DNA of 7,814 nt from Betaproteobacteria bacterium (lineage in GTDB: Bacteria; Pseudomonadota; Gammaproteobacteria; Burkholderiales; Rhodocyclaceae): positions 1 to 7,814 of the forward strand of contig JAIFNM010000020.1 in assembly GCA_020047725.1 (NCBI GenBank), given 5' to 3'. Positions 1 to 5,346 of the stretch are shown here, piece after piece (positions within the stretch are counted from its first letter, which is position 1; each line of letters begins with the position of its first letter). Under the pieces are notes generated by a model. It saw only the letters and a list, made by a program, of their open reading frames with translations, searched no databases and was not told the DNA's origin. Both the position numbers and the translations under genes were made by a program.

Positions 1-360
1 ACTTTTCTCAGATTCTACGTTGAGGAAAAACAACGCCATCACGGTGTTCTGCTTTGGGAGTGGCTGCTCGAAAAGGCGAATGGAATTGGAGTTCGCGGTG
101 GCTCGGCATTTCGTGCCATTGGCGGTTTCGGGCGGCACCGTGCCTTGCATGAGAGCAAGTTTTTCGAGCTGGCGGGCAGCGTGGGTGTCGAGGTGCAATT
201 CGTCGTCAATGACAAGGAAGCGCAACAGCTTCTGGCGCTTGTCGAACACGAGAGAATCAGGATTTTCTATGCGCGAATTCCTGCGCATTTCGGCGTGATC
301 AACCCCGATGCCGATGACCCTATAGCGATATCAGAGGAAGAGCAGGGCCAGAAGCTCTGA
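1..360 (+). CDS. DUF190-family protein, 3' part (5' end outside window)
   Basis: Frame 1 is open from the first base to a TGA at 358-360, giving the last 119 residues. The protein text resembles the DUF190 family: an N-terminal strand ending RFYVEEKQRHHG, then a region with GIGVRGGSAFRAIGGFG, then a hydrophobic strand VEVQFVVNDKEAQQLLALV and a C-terminal strand followed by an acidic tail. DUF190 proteins are small soluble ferredoxin-like-fold proteins related to PII regulators. They are often encoded next to, or fused with, the CrcB/Fluc fluoride channel, so a crcB gene may lie just upstream, but this cannot be seen here. An ATG at 145 is only an internal methionine. No biochemical function can be assigned. 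Confidence is good for the reading frame and moderate for the family, which rests on remembered motif appearance. Confidence 0.72.
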   Translation, partial: TFLRFYVEEKQRHHGVLLWEWLLEKANGIGVRGGSAFRAIGGFGRHRALHESKFFELAGSVGVEVQFVVNDKEAQQLLALVEHERIRIFYARIPAHFGVINPDADDPIAISEEEQGQKL

Positions 361-368
361 GCGAGCTT
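352..368 (+). other. Small stem-loop over the DUF190 stop codon
   Basis: AAGCTC (352-357) and GAGCTT (363-368) form a perfect 6-base-pair stem with a 5-base loop spanning the TGA stop. No real T-run follows, so it is not a convincing intrinsic terminator. It may simply protect the 3' end of the message or be chance. Confidence 0.25.
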
Positions 369-863
369 TGTGGTGTTTCATGTTGCCATTCGATCTTTTT
401 CGCGCGCCCCTCGTTCGCTCATCCTTCAAGGCGCCTTCTGTCGGTTGAGATGAAATAATCTCCGCAACTATTGATAAAAGACCCTCTTTGAGGGCTGACC
501 GTACAATAGTCTCTCCCGTTGGTCATCGGCGAGGGACTCGACAAGATGGCGCTTAAGACTTTTCTGCGATCACCGGGCCAGAAACCCACACAGAAAGTGT
601 AACAACGGTTGTGGTTCGGCCCTTTTCCTTGTTACTCCGAATGCGGATGTTGGAACGATGGCCTCCGTTCTCAGTGTGGCGGACGTATCCGCGGCCATCG
701 AGAGGCGGCCCAAGAACTCACACGTACGGACTGACGCTTGGGTACGTTCATTGGGTATGGTCACGCGAACTTCTCCACATTCTCTCGACCGGCCGATTTG
801 GTGATTGACCTGGCGTGTGTTGCGGGCCTACCAGTCTGCAGAAGCAATTTCCAAGTAGTGCCA
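361..863. other. Long non-coding stretch without a recognisable gene
   Basis: No coding sequence with a start, ribosome site and recognisable protein is visible on either strand. Frame 1 is free of stops from about 499 to a TGA at 802-804, but its only ATG is at 658 and the peptide matches nothing I recognise. Visible structure includes a perfect hairpin CCCTC-TTT-GAGGG (482-494), a terminator-like stem-loop (575-626) and a hairpin GCGGA-CGTA-TCCGC (679-692). The 11-mer GGACGTATCCG occurs at 681-691 and again at 949-959. No tRNA T-arm motif was seen. The stretch could hold a decayed gene or an unrecognised RNA element. Confidence 0.45.
575..626 (+). terminator. Possible intrinsic terminator or attenuator
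   Basis: GGGCC (575-579) can pair with GGCCC (618-622). Inside it, AACC (583-586) can pair with GGTT (613-616), followed by a further AC/GT pair. The 3' arm is followed directly by TTTTCC (623-628). The stem is interrupted by a small internal loop and the terminal loop is large. An alternative inner hairpin ACAC-AGAAA-GTGT (588-600) also exists. It could end transcription from the upstream DUF190 region. The short T-run and imperfect stem keep confidence low. Confidence 0.35.
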
Positions 864-864
864 G

Positions 865-874
865 ACTTGCAAGT
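865..874. promoter_or_regulatory. 10-base palindrome upstream of the kinase promoter region
   Basis: ACTTGCAAGT is a perfect palindrome centred about 31 bases upstream of the centre of the DgoR-type operator, close to three helical turns. It does not match the TTGT...ACAA pattern, so it might serve a different regulator, or be chance. Confidence 0.25.
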
Positions 875-907
875 TGAGATACAGACTAAGTGTATTTGTA
901 CTACAAT
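874..907 (+). promoter_or_regulatory. Candidate promoter of the kinase transcription unit
   Basis: TTGAGA (874-879) is a plausible -35 box. A 17-base spacer leads to TGTACT (897-902), a four-of-six -10 match. TACAAT (902-907) is a better -10 (five of six) but has no good -35 at standard spacing. Either way the operator palindrome at 896-906 overlaps the -10 region, the classic arrangement for repression by steric block. A TTGNNN-17-TGTACT arrangement recurs upstream of the regulator gene. The exact start site is not determinable by eye. Confidence 0.4.
896..906. promoter_or_regulatory. DgoR/FadR-type operator TTGTACTACAA
   Basis: TTGTA-C-TACAA is a perfect 11-base palindrome. It fits the FadR-subfamily operator pattern TNGTNNNACNA. 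It also exactly fits the operator consensus TTGTA(G/C)TACA(A/T) that I recall being published for E. coli DgoR. A DgoR-like regulator is encoded in this window at 4559-5254, and a one-mismatch copy lies in front of that gene at 4451-4461. It sits 93 bases before the kinase start codon, overlapping a promoter-like sequence. The inference is that it is the repressor site for the catabolic unit. Confidence 0.72.
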
Positions 908-913
908 CAAATT

Positions 914-925
914 ACATTGCCCCAT
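914..925 (+). repeat. Copy 1 of a shared promoter element, ACATTGCCCCAT
   Basis: This 12-base sequence is repeated exactly at 4470-4481. In both places it lies just downstream of the TTGTACT(A/G)CAA operator (7 and 8 bases after it) and 74-77 bases before the start codon of the next gene. The shared placement argues for a functional element such as a second regulator site, an activator site or a 5' leader element. It is not itself a palindrome. Confidence 0.5.
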
Positions 926-931
926 GTTAAG

Positions 932-941
932 CGACATGTCG
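932..941. promoter_or_regulatory. Palindrome CGACATGTCG in the kinase leader
   Basis: A perfect 10-base palindrome lies between the shared element at 914-925 and the kinase start. The overlapping arms CATGT (923-927) and ACATG (934-938) make a second possible dyad. No counterpart is seen upstream of the regulator gene, so a role in the same regulation is uncertain. Confidence 0.22.
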
Positions 942-999
942 AATTTAAGGACGTATCCGACTCGGGGTAACTGGCACTAACTGTAATAGCTGAGGAAAT

Positions 1000-2082
1000 A
1001 TGAGCTCTGGACTGAATATTCTCACAAATGCAGCGCTGGATTTTGTGTCGGTAGGCGCACTCATCCATCGACTGGACACCGGGGTCGTCCCGTTCCGAAA
1101 AGCGACCGAATGCAAAATATATGTCAGTGGCGGCGAATTCAACTGTGCTGCGAATCTGTCAGACTGCTTTGGTCTTAAAACCGGCATCGTAACGGCCATG
1201 GTCGATTACCCCGTTGGCGATCTGATCGATCAAGTGGTTTGTGCAATGGGCGTCAAACCGTTCTACAAGCATTTCAAGCATAACGGCGTCAATGGGCCAA
1301 ATATGGCGACCGTTTACAGTGATCGTGGGCAGGGCGTACGTCCACCTGTGGTTTTCTACAACCGTGCCGATGAGGCAGGCGGGATGTTGAAAGCAGGCGA
1401 CTTTGACTGGAAAACCATTTTTTCTGGCGGCGTTCGCTGGTTCCACAGTGGCGGTATTTTTGCTGCGCTTTCCTTGACAACCCCCGACGTTATTGTTGAA
1501 GGAATGCAGGCTGCCAAAGCAGCGGGGGCAGTAGTATCGCTTGACCTCAACTACCGGGCCAAGCTCTGGAATGCCGCCGGGGGTGAGGAGCGAGCAGTTG
1601 CCGTGCTGGACCGCATTCTCAAATATGTTGACGTGCTTGTCGGTAACGAAGAGGACCTCCAGAAGAGTCTTGGCATTCGCGGACCGGAGGTGGTGAGTAA
1701 ATCCAGGCTCGACCCAAGCGCGTTCTTCAGCATGATTGATCGCGTCATCGAGAAACACCCGCAGATCAAGATTGTTGCAACTACCCTCCGCGATGTGCAT
1801 TCAACAAATCGCCATAGTTGGAGCGCCGTCGCGTGGATCAATGGAAAGACCTATGTCGCTCCAACTGCAGAACTGGACGTCTACGACCGGATAGGTGGCG
1901 GTGATGGTTTTGCCTCCGGTCTTTTCTATGGACTACTGACCAACGAGGATCCAGAGGAAGCTCTGAGACTCGGTTGGGCGCACGGAGCTTTGATAACGAC
2001 GTTTCCCGGCGATATCACCATGGCCACTGTTGAAGAAGTGCGCGCATTTGCCAAGGGTGGTTCGGCTCGCATCCAGCGGTAG
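1000..2082 (+). CDS. PfkB-family sugar kinase, probably 2-keto-3-deoxygluconate kinase type
   Basis: The 360-residue protein has the ribokinase/PfkB layout. The N-terminal strand FVSVGALIHRLDTG (residues 15-28) leads to the sugar-binding motif GGEFN (44-48). DLNYRAKLW (182-190) and VGNEED (214-219) follow, and near the C-terminus comes GGGDGFASG (299-307) with the predicted catalytic base Asp302 and the anion hole. DxNxRxxLW and GGGDGFASG are typical of KDG kinases, which phosphorylate 2-keto-3-deoxygluconate at O6 using ATP to make KDPG for the Entner-Doudoroff aldolase. Length fits the family, which is usually about 310-360. GAGGAA at 992-997 lies unusually close to the ATG but is the only ribosome site in range. 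It is first in a co-directional set with two oxidoreductases. Galactonate-type or other ketose substrates remain possible, so no symbol is given. Confidence 0.85.
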   Translation: MSSGLNILTNAALDFVSVGALIHRLDTGVVPFRKATECKIYVSGGEFNCAANLSDCFGLKTGIVTAMVDYPVGDLIDQVVCAMGVKPFYKHFKHNGVNGPNMATVYSDRGQGVRPPVVFYNRADEAGGMLKAGDFDWKTIFSGGVRWFHSGGIFAALSLTTPDVIVEGMQAAKAAGAVVSLDLNYRAKLWNAAGGEERAVAVLDRILKYVDVLVGNEEDLQKSLGIRGPEVVSKSRLDPSAFFSMIDRVIEKHPQIKIVATTLRDVHSTNRHSWSAVAWINGKTYVAPTAELDVYDRIGGGDGFASGLFYGLLTNEDPEEALRLGWAHGALITTFPGDITMATVEEVRAFAKGGSARIQR

Positions 2083-2113
2083 TTCATGTAAAAAAAGGGG
2101 TACATAGCAAGTC

Positions 2114-2128
2114 TGATGTAATGCATCA
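2114..2128 (+). other. Small dyad between kinase and oxidoreductase genes
   Basis: TGATG (2114-2118) and CATCA (2124-2128) form a perfect 5-base-pair arm with a 5-base loop. Just upstream, ATGTA and TACAT flank an A-and-G-rich stretch near 2086-2104. No T-run follows, so termination is unlikely. The 73-base gap probably lies within one transcript. Confidence 0.2.
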
Positions 2129-2155
2129 CGGGTTTATTTTGCGAGGAAAGTAAAC

Positions 2156-3292
2156 ATGATCAAATTCAGGACTGCAATTATCGGCTGTGGGAAAGTCAGC
2201 GACCTGCACGCAGCGGCGCTGAAGAAAACTTACGAAGCGCAGTTTGTGGCGATATACAGCCGCAGTCCGGAGAAGGCGAAAAAATACGGCAAGAAATACG
2301 GCGTTCAGGGATTCAGCGACATTCAGGAAATGATTGTCACCGCTGGAGTACAAGTCGTGATTATCTGCACACCACACCCGGCGCACCGCGACGCGGCCGT
2401 CATTGCCGCCGAAGCCGGCGTTCATGTTCTGGTTGAAAAGCCGCTGGCTTCCAGCCTGCAGGATTGTGACGACATGCTGGCCGCTGCCAGGAAAGCCAAC
2501 GTAAAGATCGGCACCGTGTGCCAACGCCGTTTTTATGCCCCGGTCCAGCGCGTGCGCCAGGCCATTGATGCCGGAAAGATCGGAAAGCCTGCACTGGGCA
2601 CAGTCTTGATGCTCGGCTGGCGTGACCAGAACTACTATGAAAGTGATCCGTGGCGCGGCCAATGGCGATCAGAAGGTGGCGGCGTTCTGGTCAATCAGGC
2701 GCCGCACCAGCTGGATCTACTGCAGTGGTTCATGGGGCCGATCACCGAGCTATTCGGCGTCTGGTCAAATCTCAATCACCCTTACATCGAAGTGGAAGAT
2801 ACTGCGGTTGCAATCGTTCGTTTTGAGAGCGGCGCGCTTGGCAACATCGTGGTAAGCAATTCACAGAAGCCCGGTATTTACGGCAAGGTTCACGTTCATG
2901 GGCAGAACGGTGCGTCGGTCGGTGTGCAAACCGACGGTGGAGCCATGTTTATCGCCGGCAGGTCATCGATTCTGGAACCGCCCGTGAATGACTTGTGGAC
3001 GGTGCCGGGTGAAGAAGCGCTGCTCGAAACGTGGAAAGAAGAGGACAGCACGTTTTTCAACGGCCTGGATGGCGCGATGGATCATTATTTCCATCTGCAG
3101 ATACAAGATTTCTTGCGAGCCATTCTTGAGGATCGCCAGCCGCTCATTAGCGGAGAGGACGGCAGGAAGACGGTGGAGATATTTACGGCGATCTATCGTT
3201 CACAAAAGACGAATGCACCGGTTAAATTTCCGCTAAAACCAGAAGCTGCCGACCTGGACTTCCATACGTATGTCTCGGTACCGCTGAAATAA
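2156..3292 (+). CDS. Gfo/Idh/MocA-family NAD(P)-dependent oxidoreductase
   Basis: The 378-residue protein starts with a Rossmann fold: strand FRTAIIGCGKVSD (residues 4-16) has the GxGxxx dinucleotide loop, and the next strand VAIYSRSPEKA ends in Ser-Arg, which suggests NADP could be accepted. CTPHPAH (71-77) and the hallmark VEKPLA (93-98) with catalytic Lys95 follow. The C-terminal substrate domain begins near residue 122 and carries GGGVLVNQAPHQLDLLQW (174-191) with His184 and Asp187 in the usual active-site places. The Asp often seen at the 'GGGxxxD' position is Asn180 here. Members oxidise or reduce sugars, inositols and sugar acids at a hydroxyl/keto carbon. GAGGAAA at 2143-2149 is a good ribosome site 6 bases before the ATG. 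Its position between a sugar kinase and a zinc dehydrogenase implies a step in the same catabolic pathway. The exact substrate cannot be read from sequence. Confidence 0.88.
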   Translation: MIKFRTAIIGCGKVSDLHAAALKKTYEAQFVAIYSRSPEKAKKYGKKYGVQGFSDIQEMIVTAGVQVVIICTPHPAHRDAAVIAAEAGVHVLVEKPLASSLQDCDDMLAAARKANVKIGTVCQRRFYAPVQRVRQAIDAGKIGKPALGTVLMLGWRDQNYYESDPWRGQWRSEGGGVLVNQAPHQLDLLQWFMGPITELFGVWSNLNHPYIEVEDTAVAIVRFESGALGNIVVSNSQKPGIYGKVHVHGQNGASVGVQTDGGAMFIAGRSSILEPPVNDLWTVPGEEALLETWKEEDSTFFNGLDGAMDHYFHLQIQDFLRAILEDRQPLISGEDGRKTVEIFTAIYRSQKTNAPVKFPLKPEAADLDFHTYVSVPLK

Positions 3293-3314
3293 CCCGAATT
3301 CAAGGAGAAAGATT

Positions 3315-4346
3315 GTGAAGGCGCTTGTTCTGACGGACTACAAAAAATTTTCTTATGAAGAAGTTCCACTGCCGGAAATCGGCCACGAGGACGTTCTGGT
3401 TCGAGTGAAGGCTTGCGGCATCTGTGGCAGTGACGTGCATGGCATGGACGGTAGTACCGGCCGGAGGATTCCCCCGATCATCATGGGGCACGAAGCATCT
3501 GGAGTGGTTGAGCAGATTGGTGGCGGTGTCAGCGAATGGCATGTAGGTGAGCGCGTAACCTTCGATTCGACCGTTGTGACCCGACAAGACTTTTATTCGC
3601 AGAAAGGGCTGTTCAATCTGAGCGACTATCGCAAGGTGCTGGGTGTCTCCTGCGGTGAATATCGGCAGCACGGTGCTTTTGCAGAATACGTCGCTGTGCC
3701 GCAGTCGGTTCTTTACCGCTTGCCCGATGGTCTGAGTTTCGAGCAAGCCGCGATGACGGAGCCTGTTTCGGTGGCATTCCATGCCGTCAATCTTTTCCCA
3801 AGCGAAATTGGCGACAGTGCCGTCGTCGTCGGCTGCGGAATGATAGGGCTGTTCGTCATTCAGGCGCTGCGCATCAAGGGTTGCGGCAGGATCATTGCGG
3901 TTGACCTCGACCCATCTCGCCTCGATATGGCTTTAAAGTTTGGTGCCGATTACGCGATCAAGTCCGATGAGGGCGAACCGATCAACAAGGTCAAGAACCT
4001 TACTCACGGCAGAGGAGCTGACATGGCCTTTGAAGTTGTCGGCATCACGGCGACGGTTAATCTGGCAATAAATGCAGTACGCAAGGGAGGTAAGGTTGGT
4101 CTGGTCGGCAATCTATCACCCAAAGTCGAATTGCCGCTGCAGGCTGTGGTGACGCGACAACTCATGCTCTACGGTTCATGTGCTTCAGCAGGAGAGTATC
4201 CGGCGTGTCTTGAGATGATCGCAAATGGTCGGGTGACGGTGGACGAAATGATGTCTGCGATTGTCCCTCTCTCGGAAGCGGCATCCTGGTTTGATCGCCT
4301 GTACAAAGGTGAGCCTGGGCTTATGAAAGTCATCGTCACGCCGTAA
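3315..4346 (+). CDS. Zinc-dependent medium-chain alcohol/polyol dehydrogenase
   Basis: The 343-residue protein starts at GTG with a strong AAGGAG site (3302-3307) 7 bases upstream and 22 bases after the previous stop. The catalytic-zinc motif CGICGSDVH (34-42) supplies Cys37, GHE (58-60) supplies His59 and TEP (148-150) supplies Glu149. The nucleotide loop GCGMIG lies at 173-178 and Asp197 in IAVDLDPSR favours NAD over NADP. The family resembles L-idonate/L-gulonate/galactonate 5-dehydrogenases and sorbitol or threonine dehydrogenases. The lobe that normally carries four structural-zinc cysteines (about residues 86-104) has none: the segment reads TVVTRQDFYSQKGLFNLSD. The dehydrogenase therefore probably binds only the catalytic zinc. 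It likely oxidises a secondary hydroxyl of the pathway substrate. Tight spacing to the preceding oxidoreductase supports co-transcription. Confidence 0.88.
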   Translation: MKALVLTDYKKFSYEEVPLPEIGHEDVLVRVKACGICGSDVHGMDGSTGRRIPPIIMGHEASGVVEQIGGGVSEWHVGERVTFDSTVVTRQDFYSQKGLFNLSDYRKVLGVSCGEYRQHGAFAEYVAVPQSVLYRLPDGLSFEQAAMTEPVSVAFHAVNLFPSEIGDSAVVVGCGMIGLFVIQALRIKGCGRIIAVDLDPSRLDMALKFGADYAIKSDEGEPINKVKNLTHGRGADMAFEVVGITATVNLAINAVRKGGKVGLVGNLSPKVELPLQAVVTRQLMLYGSCASAGEYPACLEMIANGRVTVDEMMSAIVPLSEAASWFDRLYKGEPGLMKVIVTP

Positions 4347-4391
4347 GAGTTAGGCTTGATTAGCTATACGTACGTTGAGAGATAGAGAAGT

Positions 4392-4413
4392 CCGGAGATA
4401 TGATTGATCTCGG
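4392..4413 (+). other. Imperfect stem-loop after the dehydrogenase gene
   Basis: CCGGAGAT (4392-4399) can pair with ATCTCGG (4407-4413) with one bulged G and a 7-base loop. No T-run follows. It may mark the 3' end of the kinase-dehydrogenase message, but it is weak as an intrinsic terminator. Confidence 0.25.
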
Positions 4414-4427
4414 TAAAGCGAATATAC

Positions 4428-4440
4428 ATTGTCGGACAAT
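4428..4440. promoter_or_regulatory. Operator-like palindrome ATTGTCGGACAAT
   Basis: ATTGTC-G-GACAAT is a perfect 13-base palindrome with the FadR-subfamily TTGTNNNACAA core. Its centre lies 22 bases, about two helical turns, upstream of the second site at 4451-4461, so two dimers could bind on the same face. It lies directly upstream of a perfect TATAAT (4442-4447), where binding would block RNA polymerase. The core CGG differs from the ACT of the other sites, so affinity may differ. Confidence 0.62.
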
Positions 4441-4441
4441 T

Positions 4442-4447
4442 TATAAT
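4442..4447 (+). promoter_or_regulatory. Candidate -10 box TATAAT of the regulator promoter
   Basis: A perfect TATAAT lies between the two operator-like palindromes. No good -35 is seen 16-18 bases upstream. Alternative promoter readings are TTGTCG (4429-4434) with TGTACT (4452-4457) at 17 bases, and a perfect TTGACA (4467-4472) with a weak CAGACT at 4490-4495. All overlap or adjoin the palindromes, which implies autoregulation whichever is used. Confidence 0.42.
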
Positions 4448-4450
4448 TTA

Positions 4451-4461
4451 TTGTACTGCAA
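4451..4461. promoter_or_regulatory. DgoR/FadR-type operator, imperfect copy TTGTACTGCAA
   Basis: It differs from the perfect palindrome at 896-906 by one base (G for A at position 8). It is followed 8 bases later by the same ACATTGCCCCAT found downstream of the first site. It lies 97 bases before the regulator start codon. The inference is a weaker autoregulatory operator. Confidence 0.58.
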
Positions 4462-4469
4462 CGTAGTTG

Positions 4470-4481
4470 ACATTGCCCCAT
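4470..4481 (+). repeat. Copy 2 of the shared promoter element, ACATTGCCCCAT
   Basis: It is identical to 914-925 and in the same position relative to the operator. Its first three bases form the end of a perfect TTGACA (4467-4472), so in this copy it may overlap a -35 box. The equivalent bases in copy 1 read ATTACA, so a promoter role would not be equally strong in both. Confidence 0.5.
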
Positions 4482-4497
4482 CAGAGTAACAGACTGT

Positions 4498-4572
4498 ATG
4501 AAATTCAAAGCACAAGCAATCAGGCTTGTCAAAAACATACAGGGTGCGGTAACTCAGGATGACAAAGACTGA
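4498..4572 (+). CDS. Possible 24-residue upstream reading frame overlapping the regulator start
   Basis: An ATG at 4498 opens a frame MKFKAQAIRLVKN... that ends with TGA at 4570-4572, overlapping the first codons of the regulator gene in another frame. The peptide is lysine-rich at its start and acidic at its end. No good Shine-Dalgarno site precedes it, and the regulator itself has only a weak CAGG next to its ATG, so translational coupling is conceivable. It resembles no known leader peptide. It may be chance. Confidence 0.2.
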   Translation: MKFKAQAIRLVKNIQGAVTQDDKD

Positions 4573-5254
4573 TCGACTGACCCGATTATTCGGGAAGCTC
4601 ATAGCACAAGGCGAGTTTGCATCAGGATCAGCTTTGCCATCTGAAGCCGAGTTGTGTGAGCGTTTCGATACCTCGCGCAACGTCTTGCGCGAGGTTGTGA
4701 AGGTGTTGTCAACGAAGCGTCTGATCGATGCCCAACGCCATCGCGGACTGTTTGTCATGCCGCGTGAGCAATGGAATTACCTGGATGCGGATGTGCTGGC
4801 CTGGGTCCTTGAAAAAGGGAGTAATCCGGAACTGATTGCTTCTCTAGTCGAGGTTCGTTCCCTGATCGAGCCGACAATTTCGCGCTGGGCGGCCGAACGG
4901 GCAACTGCGGTTGATCTGGTAGGCATAGAAGCCAGTTATAACGAGATGGTCGCCAACCCGACTAATCCTGAGGCGTTTCATGAAGCCGATATCCGTTTCC
5001 ACAGGGCGATTCTGTTTGCTACTCACAATGTGGTAATCCAGCAATTGAGCGATGCTGTCAGCGCACTTCAGCGTGCCATTTTCGACTACACGTTTGCCAC
5101 GGGTATCCCGCACATGGAATTGACCATGAGAGAGCACAAAGACTTGTTTGACGCGATCAGGCGCAAGAATCCAGAAGCCGCGGAACTGGCCTGTCACGAC
5201 ATGGTGTTGCGTACGGCTGGACGAACAAAAATGACTGAGTCGGTAACTGGTTAG
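4559..5254 (+). CDS. GntR/FadR-subfamily transcriptional repressor, DgoR-like
   Basis: The 231-residue protein has an N-terminal winged helix-turn-helix (about 1-70; PSEAELCERFDTSRNVLREV at 27-46, wing RHRGLFV at 60-66) and a C-terminal FCD ligand domain (about 92-218). The candidate metal ligands there are Asp144, His148, His193 and His213. Segments such as ALPSEAELCE, TSRN, REQWNYLD, DVLAWVLE and RWAAERAT closely resemble my memory of E. coli DgoR, the D-galactonate-responsive repressor. The ligand here is probably a sugar acid or its keto-deoxy derivative. Palindromes of the DgoR type lie upstream of this gene and of the kinase gene, so it likely represses both. An in-frame TAA at 4550-4552 rules out a longer start. 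Only a weak CAGG precedes the ATG. The regulator family is near certain, the DgoR-like ligand class moderately so. Confidence 0.9.
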   Translation: MTKTDRLTRLFGKLIAQGEFASGSALPSEAELCERFDTSRNVLREVVKVLSTKRLIDAQRHRGLFVMPREQWNYLDADVLAWVLEKGSNPELIASLVEVRSLIEPTISRWAAERATAVDLVGIEASYNEMVANPTNPEAFHEADIRFHRAILFATHNVVIQQLSDAVSALQRAIFDYTFATGIPHMELTMREHKDLFDAIRRKNPEAAELACHDMVLRTAGRTKMTESVTG

Positions 5255-5346
5255 GCATGATTGTTTTAGAGAAGTAGCGAGGCAGCACAGTGATTTTGGT
5301 TGTGCGTTTGGTTTCTCATTCCTGATTCTGAAAAAAGGTCGGTGAC

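Noticed and set aside
440..570. Fluoride riboswitch suggested by the DUF190 gene and the GAGGGCTGA motif after a hairpin
   Set aside because: The conserved crcB-motif 5' core and pseudoknot layout are not recognisable, and the stretch lies downstream of the DUF190 gene rather than in front of a fluoride gene.
1159..1800. Long minus-strand open frame (213 codons) opposite the kinase gene
   Set aside because: It is antisense to a clearly recognisable PfkB kinase, shows no domain I recognise and is a codon-bias shadow.
4368..4375. ACGTACGT palindrome after the dehydrogenase gene
   Set aside because: Too short and self-repetitive to claim as an operator. It has no copy in the other control region.
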